Shown: positions 19,292 to 28,664 of the stretch, piece after piece
How positions within the stretch are numbered: the stretch's first letter is position 1
How the letters are laid out: the number at the start of each line of letters is the position of its first letter
NCBI RefSeq assembly: GCF_000802425.1
Contig: NZ_JRUD01000002.1
Span: 186,001 to 250,000 of the forward strand
Length of the DNA stretch: 64,000 nucleotides
Reading direction: 5' to 3'
Source of the DNA: Pseudomonas flexibilis
GTDB taxonomy: Bacteria > Pseudomonadota > Gammaproteobacteria > Pseudomonadales > Pseudomonadaceae
Notes under the pieces: generated by a model
Seen by the model: the letters and a program-made list of their open reading frames with translations, nothing else
Database searches by the model: none
Told to the model about the DNA's origin: nothing
Made by a program: the position numbers and the translations under genes

Positions 19292-19641
19292 GTTCTTTCC
19301 TTTTGGAAATGAGGCAGGATTCGTCGGCAAATGATAGTCAGACAAATTCAGCAAGTAAACTGAAAGACCTTTTACAAAGATTGTTTTCCGGGGGTGGCTT
19401 CACATTATGAGGGCGGTGTCTGCATGAATACACCGTGTTAGAACAACTCGGGATATTTGCAGGAGCCAGCCGGTTGTATGCCGTGACGCGTATTGCATAA
19501 TGGCGACCTGCTGGTAATTAGGTGGCAAACGCTGGCGCGAGGCGCCCCGGACCGTGCGTGCCAACGGGTAGTACACGCGGCTATGCAGCCCTTCGTGCGG
19601 ATGGCTAGAATTGGCCCCTTTGCAATTCTGGAGTTCCCCAC
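19292..19641. promoter_or_regulatory. Divergent mvaT / purU control region (350 bp)
   Basis: No gene is supported. The half next to mvaT (19292-19440) is clearly more AT-rich than the surrounding genes, with runs such as TTTTACAAAGATTGTTTT; this suits both promoters and MvaT autoregulation. The purU-proximal half is GC-rich, with a good TCTGGAG ribosome site before the purU ATG. Individual -35/-10 boxes cannot be fixed by eye. Confidence 0.45.
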
Positions 19642-20493
19642 ATGCGCACGTTCCGGCTGGTAATCGCCTGCCCTGATCGCGTCGGTATTGTTGCCAAGGT
19701 CAGTAATTTCCTGGCGACCTATAACGGCTGGATTACCGAGGCCAGCCACCACTCGGATCACCAGAGCGGCTGGTTCTTCATGCGTCACGAGATCCGGGCC
19801 GACTCGCTGCCCTTCGATCTGGACGGCTTCCGCCAGGCCTTCGCGCCCATTGCCCGCGAGTTTTCCATGGAGTGGCGCATTGCCGACTCCGCGCAGAAGC
19901 GTCGCGTGGTGCTGATGGCCAGCCGTGAATCCCATTGCCTGGCCGACCTGCTGCATCGCTGGCGCAGCGACGAGCTGGATTGCGAGATTCCCTGCGTCAT
20001 CTCCAACCACGACGACCTGCGCAGCATGGTGGAGTGGCACGGTATTCCCTTCCATCATGTGCCGGTCGATCCGGCCAACAAACAGCCGGCCTTCGAGCAG
20101 GTGTCGCAGCTGATCGACGAGTACAGCGCCGATACCGTGGTGCTGGCCCGCTACATGCAGATCCTGCCGCCGGACCTGTGCCAGCGCTATCGCCACCAGG
20201 TGATCAACATCCATCACAGCTTCCTGCCCTCGTTTGTCGGCGCCAAGCCTTATCACCAGGCCTCGCTGCGCGGTGTGAAGCTGATCGGCGCCACCTGCCA
20301 CTACGTCACCGAGGAGCTGGATGCCGGCCCCATCATCGAGCAGGGCGTGGAGCGCGTGACGCACCGCGACAGCATCGAGACGATGGTGCGCCTGGGCAAG
20401 GACGTGGAGAAACTGGTGCTGGCGCGCGGTCTGCGCTTCCACCTGGAGGACCGTGTGCTGGTCCACGACAACAAGACCGTGGTGTTCGATTGA
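19642..20493 (+). CDS. purU: Formyltetrahydrofolate deformylase
   Basis: Hydrolyses 10-formyl-THF to formate and THF, balancing the one-carbon pool and feeding PurT. The 283 residues have an N-terminal ACT regulatory domain (about 1-80, FRLVIACPDRVGIVAKVSNFL). The formyl-transferase-like catalytic domain includes RRVVLMASRESHCLADLL, VVLARYMQILPP, the HHSFLPSFVGAKPYHQA substrate segment and ELDAGPIIEQGVERV with the catalytic Asp. The start ATG has CTGGAG upstream. The stop overlaps a possible 69-codon TTG-started ORF. Confidence 0.95.
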   Translation: MRTFRLVIACPDRVGIVAKVSNFLATYNGWITEASHHSDHQSGWFFMRHEIRADSLPFDLDGFRQAFAPIAREFSMEWRIADSAQKRRVVLMASRESHCLADLLHRWRSDELDCEIPCVISNHDDLRSMVEWHGIPFHHVPVDPANKQPAFEQVSQLIDEYSADTVVLARYMQILPPDLCQRYRHQVINIHHSFLPSFVGAKPYHQASLRGVKLIGATCHYVTEELDAGPIIEQGVERVTHRDSIETMVRLGKDVEKLVLARGLRFHLEDRVLVHDNKTVVFD

Positions 20494-20699
20494 GCGACCC
20501 GTTCGAGCGGGCCGCGGCGAGCGCACCGCCGACCCTCGGCGAGGGCTGCCTGCGGCGTTTCGATCCGGAGCAAATGGGCGATGACTTGGGCGCCGAGTTC
20601 AGCGATGCCGCCGCGCTCTGGGCCGAGTGGCAGCGCTCGGCCGTGGGCGAACAGGACCATCGGTCACAGGACAGCACCGCAGCGGCAGCGCTGGGCTAA
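20490..20699 (+). CDS. Possible small soluble protein overlapping purU stop (69 aa)
   Basis: Starts at a TTG (20490) that overlaps the purU stop, a typical arrangement for translational coupling. The predicted 69 residues (LSDPFERAAASAPPTLGEG..., with an acidic DPEQMGDDLGAEFSDAAALWAEWQRS centre) have pseudomonad-like codon use but match nothing I recognise. There is no independent ribosome site apart from purU's own coding sequence. It could be a real small protein or chance open frame in GC-rich DNA. Confidence 0.35.
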   Translation: MSDPFERAAASAPPTLGEGCLRRFDPEQMGDDLGAEFSDAAALWAEWQRSAVGEQDHRSQDSTAAAALG

Positions 20700-20737
20700 C
20701 GTTTTCAGGGCTGTACTGGCACCCAGAGGATGCTGCC

Positions 20738-20971
20738 ATGAAGCCTGGCAACGCACGGGGTCTGTTTCTCGTGTGTGCATTGGGCGTGGCCTCGGCGGCG
20801 GCCGCCGCCTGGCACGAACCGGGACCGGGGGTTGTGCATGGAGTCAGCAAGGGAATGAAGCAATGCCCGATGCCGCCCAATGTGCGCGCGAAGATGGCCC
20901 AGGTTGAACCGGGAGATGAACTGCTGCTGTTGCTGTTCGCATTGTCGCAGGGACGCCGGTCGGAGGGATGA
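20738..20971 (+). CDS. Small exported hypothetical protein (77 aa)
   Basis: The ATG at 20738 has AGAGGA seven bases upstream. The first 24 residues (MKPGNARGLFLVCALGVASAAAAA) form a signal peptide with an Ala-rich cleavage region. The mature part is short and includes WHEPGPGVVHGVSKGMKQCPMPP (one cysteine) and a hydrophobic LLLLLFAL stretch near the end. No known family. A rho-independent terminator follows 40 bp after the stop, which supports a discrete gene. Confidence 0.55.
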   Translation: MKPGNARGLFLVCALGVASAAAAAWHEPGPGVVHGVSKGMKQCPMPPNVRAKMAQVEPGDELLLLLFALSQGRRSEG

Positions 20972-21010
20972 GACCGACGGCGACGGAAAGACGAGCCGGT
21001 AGCACTCGAC

Positions 21011-21041
21011 AGCCCCGCGGCGTTCTGCCTGCGGGGCTTTT
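21011..21041 (+). terminator. Rho-independent terminator
   Basis: AGCCCCGC pairs with GCGGGGCT around a short loop and is followed by TTTT and an AT-rich stretch. It ends the small exported-protein transcript before the convergent RND operon. Confidence 0.75.
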
Positions 21042-21045
21042 CATT

Positions 21046-21078
21046 TGTGGGGCGGCCAAAACGACGTTGCGCCCTACG
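21046..21078. repeat. Degenerate GTAGGG-headed repeat supplying the RND pump stop codon
   Basis: On the minus strand the unit reads GTAGGGCGCAACGTCGTTTT then GGCCGCCCC, a weak hairpin of the same family. Its TAG at 21076-21074 is the stop codon of the RND pump gene. Position and orientation relative to the gene are the same as at yacG and phoH. Confidence 0.5.
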
Positions 21079-24000
21079 CGGGTTCGCCTTGCGGCTCGGC
21101 GACCTGCGCATGCCGCCCTGCCAGCAGGGTATAGACGCTGGGCAGCACGAACAGGGTAAACAGGGTGCCGACGGTCATGCCGCTGGCAATCACCAGGCCG
21201 ATGTTGAAGCGACTTACCGCACCGGCGCCCCTGGCCAGCAGCAGCGGGATCATGCCGCAGACCATCGCCGCGGTGGTCATCAGCACCGGACGCAGGCGGA
21301 TGGCCGCCGCTTCCTCCACCGCCTCGCGGGCGCCCCAGCCATGCCGCTCGCGCAACTGGTTGGCGAACTCGACGATCAGGATGCCATGCTTGCTGATCAG
21401 GCCGATCAGCGTCACCAGTCCCACCTGGGTGTAGATGTTCATGCTCGCCAGGCCGAGGAACAGCGGGATCAGCGCACCACAGATCGACAGCGGCACCGTC
21501 ACCAGGATCACCAGCGGATCGCGGAAACTCTCGAACTGGGCGGCCAGCACCAGGAAGATGATGGCCACCGCCAGGGCGAAGGTCACGTACAGGGCGCTGC
21601 CTTCCTGCACGAACTGGCGCGCCGGCCCAGCGTAGTCGAAGGTGTAGCCGCGCGGCGCTTCTTCCCGGGTGATCTGCCGCAGGGTCTCGATGGCCTCGCC
21701 CATGCTGACGATCGGCACGCCCTGGATGGTGGCCGCGTTGAGCTGCTGGAACTGGAACAGCTGCGTGGGGCGGGCGCGGAGGTAGGTGTGGATCACGGTG
21801 GACAGCGGCAGCATCTGGCCTTCTTCGTTGCGCACGTAGTAGCTGTTCAGCCAGCCCGGATCGGCACGGAACTCCCGCTCGACCTGGGCGATCACCTTGT
21901 AGCTGCGGCCCTCCACGGTGAAGCGGTTGATCTCGCCCTCACCCAGCAGGATCGCCAGGGTCTGCCCCAAGCTCTGCATGGACACGCCCATCTGCGCCGC
22001 CTTCTGGCGGTCGATCTCCACCACCAGCTCCGGTTTGTCGAAGGCCAGGTTGACGTCCAGGAAGGCGAACTTGCCCGATTCCTCGGCGCGCTTCTTCACC
22101 CGTTCGGCCACGTCCAGCAGCAGTTCGTAATCGTTGGCGGTGTTGATGACGAACTGGAACGGCAAGCCCTCGCCCGTGCCGGGCAGCGAGGGCAGGTTGA
22201 AGCCGAAGACCTGCAGGCCGGGTATCTCGTTGAGGCGCGCCTGCACTTGGGGGAGTAGCTCCATCTGGGTACGCTGCCGTTCGTCCCAAGGCTTGAGCAG
22301 GAAACCGCCGATGCCGCTCTGCACGCCGTCGAAGCCGTTGATCTGGAACGCGGAGTAATACTCCGGAAAGCTTTGGAAGATCGGCTGGAAGCCCTCCGTG
22401 TACTTGTTCAGGTAGTCCAGATTGGTGGCCTGCGGCGCGCTGGACATCATGAAGATCACGCCCTGGTCCTCGTCGGGAGCCAGTTCGCTCTGGGTGAACA
22501 TCAGCAGTGCCGGGATCAGCGCGAGGATCAACGCGGCGAACACCAGGATCACCGGGCGCGTGTCCAGGGTGGAGGCCAGGGTGCGCCGGTAGCGGTTCTT
22601 CAGGCCCTCGAACAAGCGGTCGATGCGCTGGGCCAGCCCCGACGATGGGCTATGCGGGCGCAGCAGGTGGGCACACATCATCGGCGACAGGGTCAGCGCG
22701 ACGATGCCGGAAATGATCACCGCGCCAGCCAGGGTGAAGGCGAATTCCTTGAACAGCACGCCGGTGATGCCGGTCAGCAGGCCGATCGGCGCATACACGG
22801 CCGCCAGGGTGATGGTCATCGACACCACCGGCAGGGCAATCTCTCGCGCGCCGAGCAGGGCCGCCTGGTAGGGCGTGTGGCCTTCCTCGATATGCCGGTG
22901 GATGTTCTCCACCACCACGATGGCGTCGTCCACCACCAGGCCGATGGCCAGCACCATGGCCAGCAGGGTGAGCAGGTTGATTGAGTAACCCATCAGCTGC
23001 ATGAAGAACAGCACGCCGATCATCGACAGCGGGATGGTCACCACCGGGATCAGCACCGAACGCAGCGAGCCGAGGAACAGGAACACCACCAGGATGACGA
23101 TCAGCACGGCCTCGGCCAGGGTCTTCACCACCTCGTCGATGGACGCCTGGATGAAGCGTGTGGCGTCGTAGGCAATTTCCATGCGCAGGCCGGGCGGCAG
23201 TTGGGCCTGCAGTTCCGGCAGCAGGGCGCGCACGCCGTCGATCACGTCCAGCGGGTTGGCGCTCGGGGTGCCGTTGATGCCGATGTACACCGAGGGAATG
23301 CCGTTGAAGGAGCTGACGCTGTCGTAGCTTTCCGCGCCCATCTCCACCCGTGCCACATCGCGCAGCAGCACGCGGCTGTCGCCCTCGGTGCGCAGGGGGA
23401 TGGCGGCGAAGTCTTCCGGGGTCTTCAGGTCGGTGTCGGCATTGAGGCTGGTAACCACGTACTCGCCCTTCACCTCGCCGGCGGAGGACAGGAAGTTGTA
23501 GCGGCGCACCGCGTCGGCCACGTCACCGGCCGTCAGGCCGTGGGCCGCCAGGCGCACCGGGTCGATCCACAGGCGCATGGCGAACACCTGGTTGCCGAGG
23601 ATTTCCGCCTCGGCAATGCCCGGCAGGGTGGACAGCTTGGGTTGCACCACGCGCGACAGGTAGTCGGTGATCTGCGGGTTGGACAGCGATTCGCTGAACA
23701 CGCTGATGTACATCAGTGCCGTGGAGTCGGCGGCCTGGCGGGCCAGCACCGGGTCTTCGGCCTCCTGCGGCAGGCGGTTCTTCACCTCGTTGGCCTTGGC
23801 CAGCAGCTCGGTGAACAGCCGGTCGCCATTGCTGCCGATGCGCGCATAGATGGAAATCACCGACACGTTCTGGCGGCTCACCGAGGTCATGTAGTCGATG
23901 CCTTCGGCGCTGGCCAGGCTCTGCTGCAGCGGCTGGGTGATGTAGCCCTGGATGGTCTCGGCGTTGGCGCCCGGGTAGGCGGTGGTCACGGTGATCAGCA

Positions 24001-24127
24001 CGCTTTCCATCTGCGGATACTGGCGGATCGACAGGCTCTGGAACGCCTGCGTGCCGAGCAGCAGGAGCAGCAGGCTGACCACGCTGGCCAGCACCGGGCG
24101 GCGGATGAAGGGATCGGTCAGGGCCAT
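21074..24127 (-). CDS. RND multidrug efflux inner-membrane pump (HAE-1, MexI-like)
   Basis: Proton-driven efflux transporter of 1017 residues, the normal size for HAE-1 pumps. It opens MALTDPFIRRPVLASVVSLLLLLLG (first transmembrane helix) and has two large periplasmic loops. The TM4 proton-relay aspartates are in MVLAIGLVVDDAIVVVENIHRHIEEG, and the second half repeats the first from about residue 530. Sequence features resemble MexI and related pumps most. It starts 7 bp after the adaptor gene stop, so the two form an operon. No outer-membrane factor gene is adjacent, so it probably shares one encoded elsewhere. The stop codon lies in a repeat head. Confidence 0.92.
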   Translation of the reverse strand: MALTDPFIRRPVLASVVSLLLLLLGTQAFQSLSIRQYPQMESVLITVTTAYPGANAETIQGYITQPLQQSLASAEGIDYMTSVSRQNVSVISIYARIGSNGDRLFTELLAKANEVKNRLPQEAEDPVLARQAADSTALMYISVFSESLSNPQITDYLSRVVQPKLSTLPGIAEAEILGNQVFAMRLWIDPVRLAAHGLTAGDVADAVRRYNFLSSAGEVKGEYVVTSLNADTDLKTPEDFAAIPLRTEGDSRVLLRDVARVEMGAESYDSVSSFNGIPSVYIGINGTPSANPLDVIDGVRALLPELQAQLPPGLRMEIAYDATRFIQASIDEVVKTLAEAVLIVILVVFLFLGSLRSVLIPVVTIPLSMIGVLFFMQLMGYSINLLTLLAMVLAIGLVVDDAIVVVENIHRHIEEGHTPYQAALLGAREIALPVVSMTITLAAVYAPIGLLTGITGVLFKEFAFTLAGAVIISGIVALTLSPMMCAHLLRPHSPSSGLAQRIDRLFEGLKNRYRRTLASTLDTRPVILVFAALILALIPALLMFTQSELAPDEDQGVIFMMSSAPQATNLDYLNKYTEGFQPIFQSFPEYYSAFQINGFDGVQSGIGGFLLKPWDERQRTQMELLPQVQARLNEIPGLQVFGFNLPSLPGTGEGLPFQFVINTANDYELLLDVAERVKKRAEESGKFAFLDVNLAFDKPELVVEIDRQKAAQMGVSMQSLGQTLAILLGEGEINRFTVEGRSYKVIAQVEREFRADPGWLNSYYVRNEEGQMLPLSTVIHTYLRARPTQLFQFQQLNAATIQGVPIVSMGEAIETLRQITREEAPRGYTFDYAGPARQFVQEGSALYVTFALAVAIIFLVLAAQFESFRDPLVILVTVPLSICGALIPLFLGLASMNIYTQVGLVTLIGLISKHGILIVEFANQLRERHGWGAREAVEEAAAIRLRPVLMTTAAMVCGMIPLLLARGAGAVSRFNIGLVIASGMTVGTLFTLFVLPSVYTLLAGRHAQVAEPQGEPA

Positions 24128-24134
24128 GGCTGCC

Positions 24135-25241
24135 TCAGGGTGCTGGCGCGTGGGCGGCCGCCGGCGCCAGGGTGACCGGGCTGCCGTGGTCCAGCTTGAG
24201 CTGGCCGGAGGTGACCACCCACTCGCCGGCGTGCAGGCCCTGTTCGATCACCACCAGCCCATCACGGCGCTCGCCGGTGGTCACGAAGCGGCGCTCCGCC
24301 ACCTGCTGCTTCTGCTCGTCCCCGGCGTCCTTTTCCTGCACCACATAGAGCGCATTGCCGTACAGGCTGTAGGTGACCGCGGTTTCCGGCACCACAATGC
24401 GTTGCGGCTCGCCCGGCAGCACCACTTCCAGCTGGGCGAACATGCCGGGCAGCAACCGCTCCTCGGGGTTGGCGAGGCGGGCGCGCAGCTGCAGGTTGCG
24501 GGTGCTGTCGTCCACCCGGGGGTTGATGGCGATGATCTCGCCTTCGAAGCGTTCGTCCGGGTAGGCGGCCACGCGGATCAGCACCCGCTGGCCAACCGCC
24601 AGCTGGGGCGCGCGGTTCTCCGGCAGGGAGAAATCCGCCTCCAGGCTGGAGAGGTCCTGCAGGGTGGCGATGGGCGCGCCGGCGGCGAGGAAGTCGCCGC
24701 GCTCCACCCGGCTCAGGCCGATACGGCCGGAGAAAGGCGCCAGCACGCGGCGCTTGTCCAGGGTGGCGCGCAACTGCTCGACGTTGGCCTTGGCCTGCAG
24801 GGCCTGGGCATCCAGGCGGTCGTACTCGCTGCGGGAGATGGCCTGCCGGCCGACCAGGTTGCGGGCGCGGTCGCGTTCGACGTTGGCCAGCGCCAGCGCG
24901 GCCTCGGCGGATTTCAGGCTGGCCTGCTCCACCTCGCTGCTCAGGCGCAGCAGCGGCTGGTCGCGCTCGACGCGCTGGCCGGACTGGAACAGAAGCTCGC
25001 TGACGGTGCCGGAGATTTCCGCGGTGAGATCCACCCCCTGCACGGCCTTCAGGCTGCCGATGGCCGGCAGGCGTTGCTGCCAGGCCAGGCTGCGCGCCGG
25101 TTCCGCCTCGACGCTGATGGGCGGAGGCGGGGCGGAGAACATCTGGACCTGCTGATAGATCGAGTAGCCCTTGTAGGCAGCCAGTGCCAGGACCACTACA
25201 GCCACTGCAGCAAGCATGAGCAGCATGCGGCGGAGCACCAT
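24135..25241 (-). CDS. RND efflux periplasmic adaptor (membrane fusion protein)
   Basis: Adaptor that links the RND pump to an outer-membrane channel. The 368 residues have an N-terminal membrane anchor (about 6-24), then the lipoyl-like half VDLTAEISGTVSELLFQSGQRVERDQPLLRL. A coiled-coil hairpin (about 105-165) precedes the second lipoyl half VLAPFSGRIGLSRVERGDF, and beta-barrel and membrane-proximal domains end near QLKLDHGSPVTL. There is no lipobox cysteine, so it is anchored by its N-terminal helix. The first gene of a two-gene operon with the pump; no local regulator gene is present. Confidence 0.92.
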   Translation of the reverse strand: MVLRRMLLMLAAVAVVVLALAAYKGYSIYQQVQMFSAPPPPISVEAEPARSLAWQQRLPAIGSLKAVQGVDLTAEISGTVSELLFQSGQRVERDQPLLRLSSEVEQASLKSAEAALALANVERDRARNLVGRQAISRSEYDRLDAQALQAKANVEQLRATLDKRRVLAPFSGRIGLSRVERGDFLAAGAPIATLQDLSSLEADFSLPENRAPQLAVGQRVLIRVAAYPDERFEGEIIAINPRVDDSTRNLQLRARLANPEERLLPGMFAQLEVVLPGEPQRIVVPETAVTYSLYGNALYVVQEKDAGDEQKQQVAERRFVTTGERRDGLVVIEQGLHAGEWVVTSGQLKLDHGSPVTLAPAAAHAPAP

Positions 25242-25337
25242 GAGGGAGGTTCCTGCGAAGGTGCATCAACCTTAGACAGCGGAACTAGAGGGGTCAAAGC
25301 GCGCCGGCGACGCTTCGTCGGCGCGCTGGAGCAGCGA

Positions 25338-26966
25338 TCAGTCCAGGTGGATCTGCCGGGTCACCGTGCCGAGCTCGGCGGAGATCTCCAGCAGTTGGCC
25401 GGCGGCCTGGTGGGTGCGCTCCACATGCTGCTGGTTGGCCCGGGCGATACCGGTGATGTCGGTGAGGTTGCGGGTCATTTCCTCGGCGACCGAGGTCTGT
25501 TCCTCGGCGGCGGTGGCGATCTGCCGGTTCATGTCACGAATCGCTTCCACCGCCTCGCTGATGCCCCGCAGGATTTCGACGGCGCGGTCCACCTGCCCGA
25601 CGCCTTCGCCGCTGCTGCGCTGGCCGCTCTCGATGGCCTGCACGGCGTTGCGTGCGCCGCCCTGTACCGCCTCGATGATCTGCTGGATCTCGGCGGTCGA
25701 TTCGGCGGTGCGGCGGGCCAGGTTGCGTACTTCGTCGGCCACCACGGCGAAGCCGCGACCCTGCTCGCCGGCGCGTGCCGCTTCGATGGCTGCGTTGAGC
25801 GCCAGCAGGTTGGTCTGCTCGGCGATGCCGTGGATCACTTCCAGCACCGCACCGATGCGCGCACTGTCGTTGGCCAGGCTGTGCACCACGTCCGCGGTGT
25901 GGCTGATTTCCTCGCGAATGCTGGCGATGCTGCTGACCATCAGGCGCATGGCCTGTTCGCCCTGCTCGCAGGCGGCGTCGGCACTGTCGGCGGCCTGTGC
26001 CGCCTCGGTGGTGTGGCGAGCGACTTCCTGGGCTGTGGCGGACATCTCCTGCATCGCGGTGGCCACCTGGTCGGTGCGCTCGAACTGGGTGCGGCTGTCG
26101 CTGGCCATCTTGCGCGAAACCGCTTCGAGCTGGCGATTGGCGCTGTCCAGTTCTTCGCTGCTGTGCTTGAGCTTGCGGAAGGTCTCGGTGAGGAAGTCGC
26201 GCAGGCGGTTGGAGGCCTGGGCCAGGCGGCCGAGTTCGTCCTAGCGGCGGGCGTCCACCGGCTGGCCGAGGCGACCCTGGCTGAGGGCGTCGATATGGCC
26301 GATCAGGCGGTTGATGGGTTCGATCAGTTGGCGGCGCAGCATCAGCTGCCCCAGTACGAAGACCACGGCCGCCGAAGCCAGCATGACGAGCAGGCCGAAC
26401 ACCACGGTATTGCGCGTGCTGCGCTCCAGCTCGGGCACCTGATCCTGGGTCCGTTCGCGCCAGGTGACGGTCAGCTGTTCCAACTGGTCGCTAAACTCGC
26501 GGTCGATGCCGCGCACCACGTCATCGCCGGCCGAGGCATCGAATCCGCTGTTCAAAAAGGCCTGGCGACCTTGCCGGTAGGCATCGCCAATGCGCCGGTG
26601 TTCCTGCTGCAGGTTCTGCAGTTGGCTGCGCAGCTCCCCACTCAGTTGCGGGAGGTTCAGCAGGTCGCCCAGCTCCCCTTGGACGCCCTGTTCCTCCTGC
26701 TCAAAGCGGCGCCAGAAGTTGGCGGCTTCATCGTTGCTGCTGCTGCGCAACAGCAGGTTCTTCCATTCCTGCACCTGGGTCTTGAAGCCGATGTTCGCCG
26801 AGGCCACGCGCAGGCTGATGGTGGCGGGCCCCTCCAGCAGGCGCTGATACGACCTGGCGCTGTCGTTGAGCATCTGGAAGCAGGCGAGGGCAATCAGCAG
26901 CATCAGCAGCAGGCTGCCACCCAGCAGGGTGAGTACCTGGCCGCGCACGGAACGGGCAAATGGCAT
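25338..26966 (-). pseudogene. Methyl-accepting chemotaxis protein interrupted by an in-frame amber codon
   Basis: A transmembrane chemoreceptor of about 542 codons, broken by one TAG at 26243-26241. The N-terminal part (ATG at 26966, GGA upstream) has a membrane helix VLTLLGGSLLLMLLIALACF, a periplasmic four-helix-type sensor, and a second helix VFGLLVMLASAAVVFVLG. It then enters the HAMP domain up to GRLGQPVDARR. After the amber codon the same frame continues [13 protein letters not shown]. The complete signalling domain follows (with [16 protein letters not shown]) and ends at 25338. Only one codon, probably a former CAG or similar, separates the halves. Either the gene is dead, it is read through, or this is a sequencing error. 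A downstream ATG (26108) could give a soluble signalling fragment. Confidence 0.85.
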
Positions 26967-27295
26967 GGGAAAACGTCCTTCGAGAGCAGGCCGATCTGTG
27001 ACCTCTGCAGGGTTTCGGCGTTGCTTACACAAACTTGAGGTGCCGCCGATCGTCTGTCAGGGCAATGTTTGCAACGTGACCGCGAGCGCCCGTAGGGTTT
27101 TCGTGGCCTGCGGCAGGCCTTTGGTAAGCGTGATAGGCGTCACAAAAAAAGAACGCAGACATCACTGCATGGCTTTAGAAATCAACGCCTGCTGTCGCTT
27201 GTCCCCACGAAGGGCAATCCTGCGTTCCGGCATGGATCGCCTACGTTTTGGCTCTATACGTTCTGCCCAATCAGCCCCTGTGAGGACTACCAACA
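26967..27295. other. Intergenic region between chemoreceptor and small membrane protein (329 bp)
   Basis: Divergent promoter region with no supported gene. It has a short GGCCTGCGGCAGGCC hairpin followed by TTT (27111-27128) and an A-rich run, CACAAAAAAAGAACG, at about 27140-27155. The segment to 27295 is moderately AT-rich, ending in TGTGAGGA before the small gene. No repeat of the local palindromic family is present. Confidence 0.4.
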
Positions 27296-27496
27296 ATGAG
27301 ACCACTTGTCATGCAGTGGCTGCTGCGCTCCTTTGACAAGACCGCGGTCGTGGCGGCGCTCGCGCTCTGCGGCCTGTGGCTGCTCGGCCAGCCCGGCCAG
27401 CGCGTGCTGATCATGCTGGGGGCGGTGTCCACGGCCGGCGTGCTCGGCGGGCTGTTGACCCGCCGGGCCATGGCGCGGAGCGCTCAAGAGGATTAG
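27296..27496 (+). CDS. Small membrane protein (66 aa)
   Basis: The ATG at 27296 has GAGGA nine bases upstream. The 66 residues show an N-terminal amphipathic part (MRPLVMQWLLRSFDKT), then two hydrophobic stretches: VVAALALCGLWLLG (about 18-31) and VLIMLGAVSTAGVLGGLL (about 37-54). The tail RRAMARSAQED is basic then acidic, as in small inner-membrane proteins. I do not recognise it. Its stop lies 22 bp from the convergent DUF1513 gene end. Confidence 0.55.
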   Translation: MRPLVMQWLLRSFDKTAVVAALALCGLWLLGQPGQRVLIMLGAVSTAGVLGGLLTRRAMARSAQED

Positions 27497-27517
27497 GTTC
27501 CGGCGCCGGCGCGCGTA

Positions 27518-28615
27518 TCAGGCCAGGCGCAGGTGGTTGTCCCAGAAGCCGGCCGGCAGTTCCAGGTACTCGGTGACAATCCGGCTCCCGCGGCAGTCGT
27601 AGTGGCGGCAGCGGCCGACACCGGCGCTGACCACGAACCCGTCGCGCGAGGCGGCCACACCAGCGCAGTCCGGCAGCGGTGCGTCGAGCAGCAGCTCGGT
27701 GCTGTCCAGATCCCAGATATAGAAGCGGTTGCCACGCGGCGCGGTGATGGCCAGCCGGCGCAGCTCGCTGTGGATGGCCACGCTGGCGGTGTACTGGTGC
27801 ATTGCCCGGCGCTGCACCTCGCCCAGCGGGAAGGGCTGGAACGGCTGGCCGGGGCGCTTGATGGCCACCAGCGGCACCGCGTGTTCGGGATCGCCCTCGT
27901 ACTGCTGGCCGGTGACCAGGGTGCCGTCGCTGGCCACCGCCATGTGGCGCACGCTGTTCATCTGCTCAGGCAACTGCTCCTTGCTGATCAGGGTGCCGTC
28001 GCGGTCCATGATCACCAGGCTCGGTTCCATGTTGTCCAGGTTGAGCATCTCGCGACTATCGGCTTCAGTGCGAATGCCGCCGTTGGCGACCGCCAGGGTT
28101 TCGCCGTCGGGCAGCCATAGCAACTGGTGCGGGCCGACGCCGTGGGTGGGGTGTTCCGTGACGCGCTCCAGGCGGTTGTTGCCCTGCAGGCGATAGACGC
28201 CCAGCACGCCGCGGCCCGGGTCCGTGGTGTCGTTCTCGGTGCTGTAGAACCAGTCACCGTCCTGGTGGAACACGCCGTGGCCGTAGAAGTGCCGGTGTGC
28301 CGGGCTGGCCAGGGTCTGCAGCAGCGTGCCGTCGCGGGTATCGATCAGGTAGCTTTCGCGGCTCGGCCGGCGGCCGACGAACATGGCCAGTGGCAGGCTG
28401 GGGTGCGGTACCACGTCGTGGCAGCGCTCGGCGATGCGCGTGCTGAAGGCCTCGCGACCATCCAGGTAATAGCCCACGGCATAATGATTGCCGTCGGCAT
28501 CGTCGCGGGCGGAGAGCAGCAGTGGGGTGGCCTGGCGCTGGACCAGCGTCCAGCCGCCGACGGTGCCGGCGGCGACCAGCAGGCCGCCCAGGGCGAGGAA
28601 AGTGCGGCGTTGCAT
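27518..28615 (-). CDS. DUF1513 beta-propeller-like exported protein
   Basis: A 365-residue DUF1513 protein, the usual last member of imelysin/di-haem oxidase iron operons in Pseudomonas. The N-terminus MQRRTFLALGGLLVAAGTVGG has a twin-arginine-like signal (RRTFLAL) and a hydrophobic core, so export, possibly by Tat, is likely. The rest is strand-rich and repetitive, with VVPHPSLPLAMFVGRRP, HFYGHGVFHQDGDWFYSTEN and GVGPHQLLWLPDGETLAVANGG, consistent with a propeller. The ATG at 28615 has AGGAG upstream; the longer TTG start places that site inside the gene. A REP pair separates it from the upstream imelysin gene. Confidence 0.85.
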   Translation of the reverse strand: MQRRTFLALGGLLVAAGTVGGWTLVQRQATPLLLSARDDADGNHYAVGYYLDGREAFSTRIAERCHDVVPHPSLPLAMFVGRRPSRESYLIDTRDGTLLQTLASPAHRHFYGHGVFHQDGDWFYSTENDTTDPGRGVLGVYRLQGNNRLERVTEHPTHGVGPHQLLWLPDGETLAVANGGIRTEADSREMLNLDNMEPSLVIMDRDGTLISKEQLPEQMNSVRHMAVASDGTLVTGQQYEGDPEHAVPLVAIKRPGQPFQPFPLGEVQRRAMHQYTASVAIHSELRRLAITAPRGNRFYIWDLDSTELLLDAPLPDCAGVAASRDGFVVSAGVGRCRHYDCRGSRIVTEYLELPAGFWDNHLRLA

Positions 28616-28664
28616 AAGACTCCTCGAAGGCAAGTGGGGAGAGCGAAGGGGCTGTCAGGTGCAG

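Noticed and set aside
21074..25241. A complete three-gene RND system with an outer-membrane channel
   Set aside because: Only pump and adaptor are present; no outer-membrane factor or local regulator gene was found nearby.
23982..27038. A 1018-codon open frame on the plus strand across the adaptor, pump start and chemoreceptor genes
   Set aside because: It runs antisense to clear genes and its product is His/Gln/Ala/Val-rich, typical of mirror frames in high-GC DNA.
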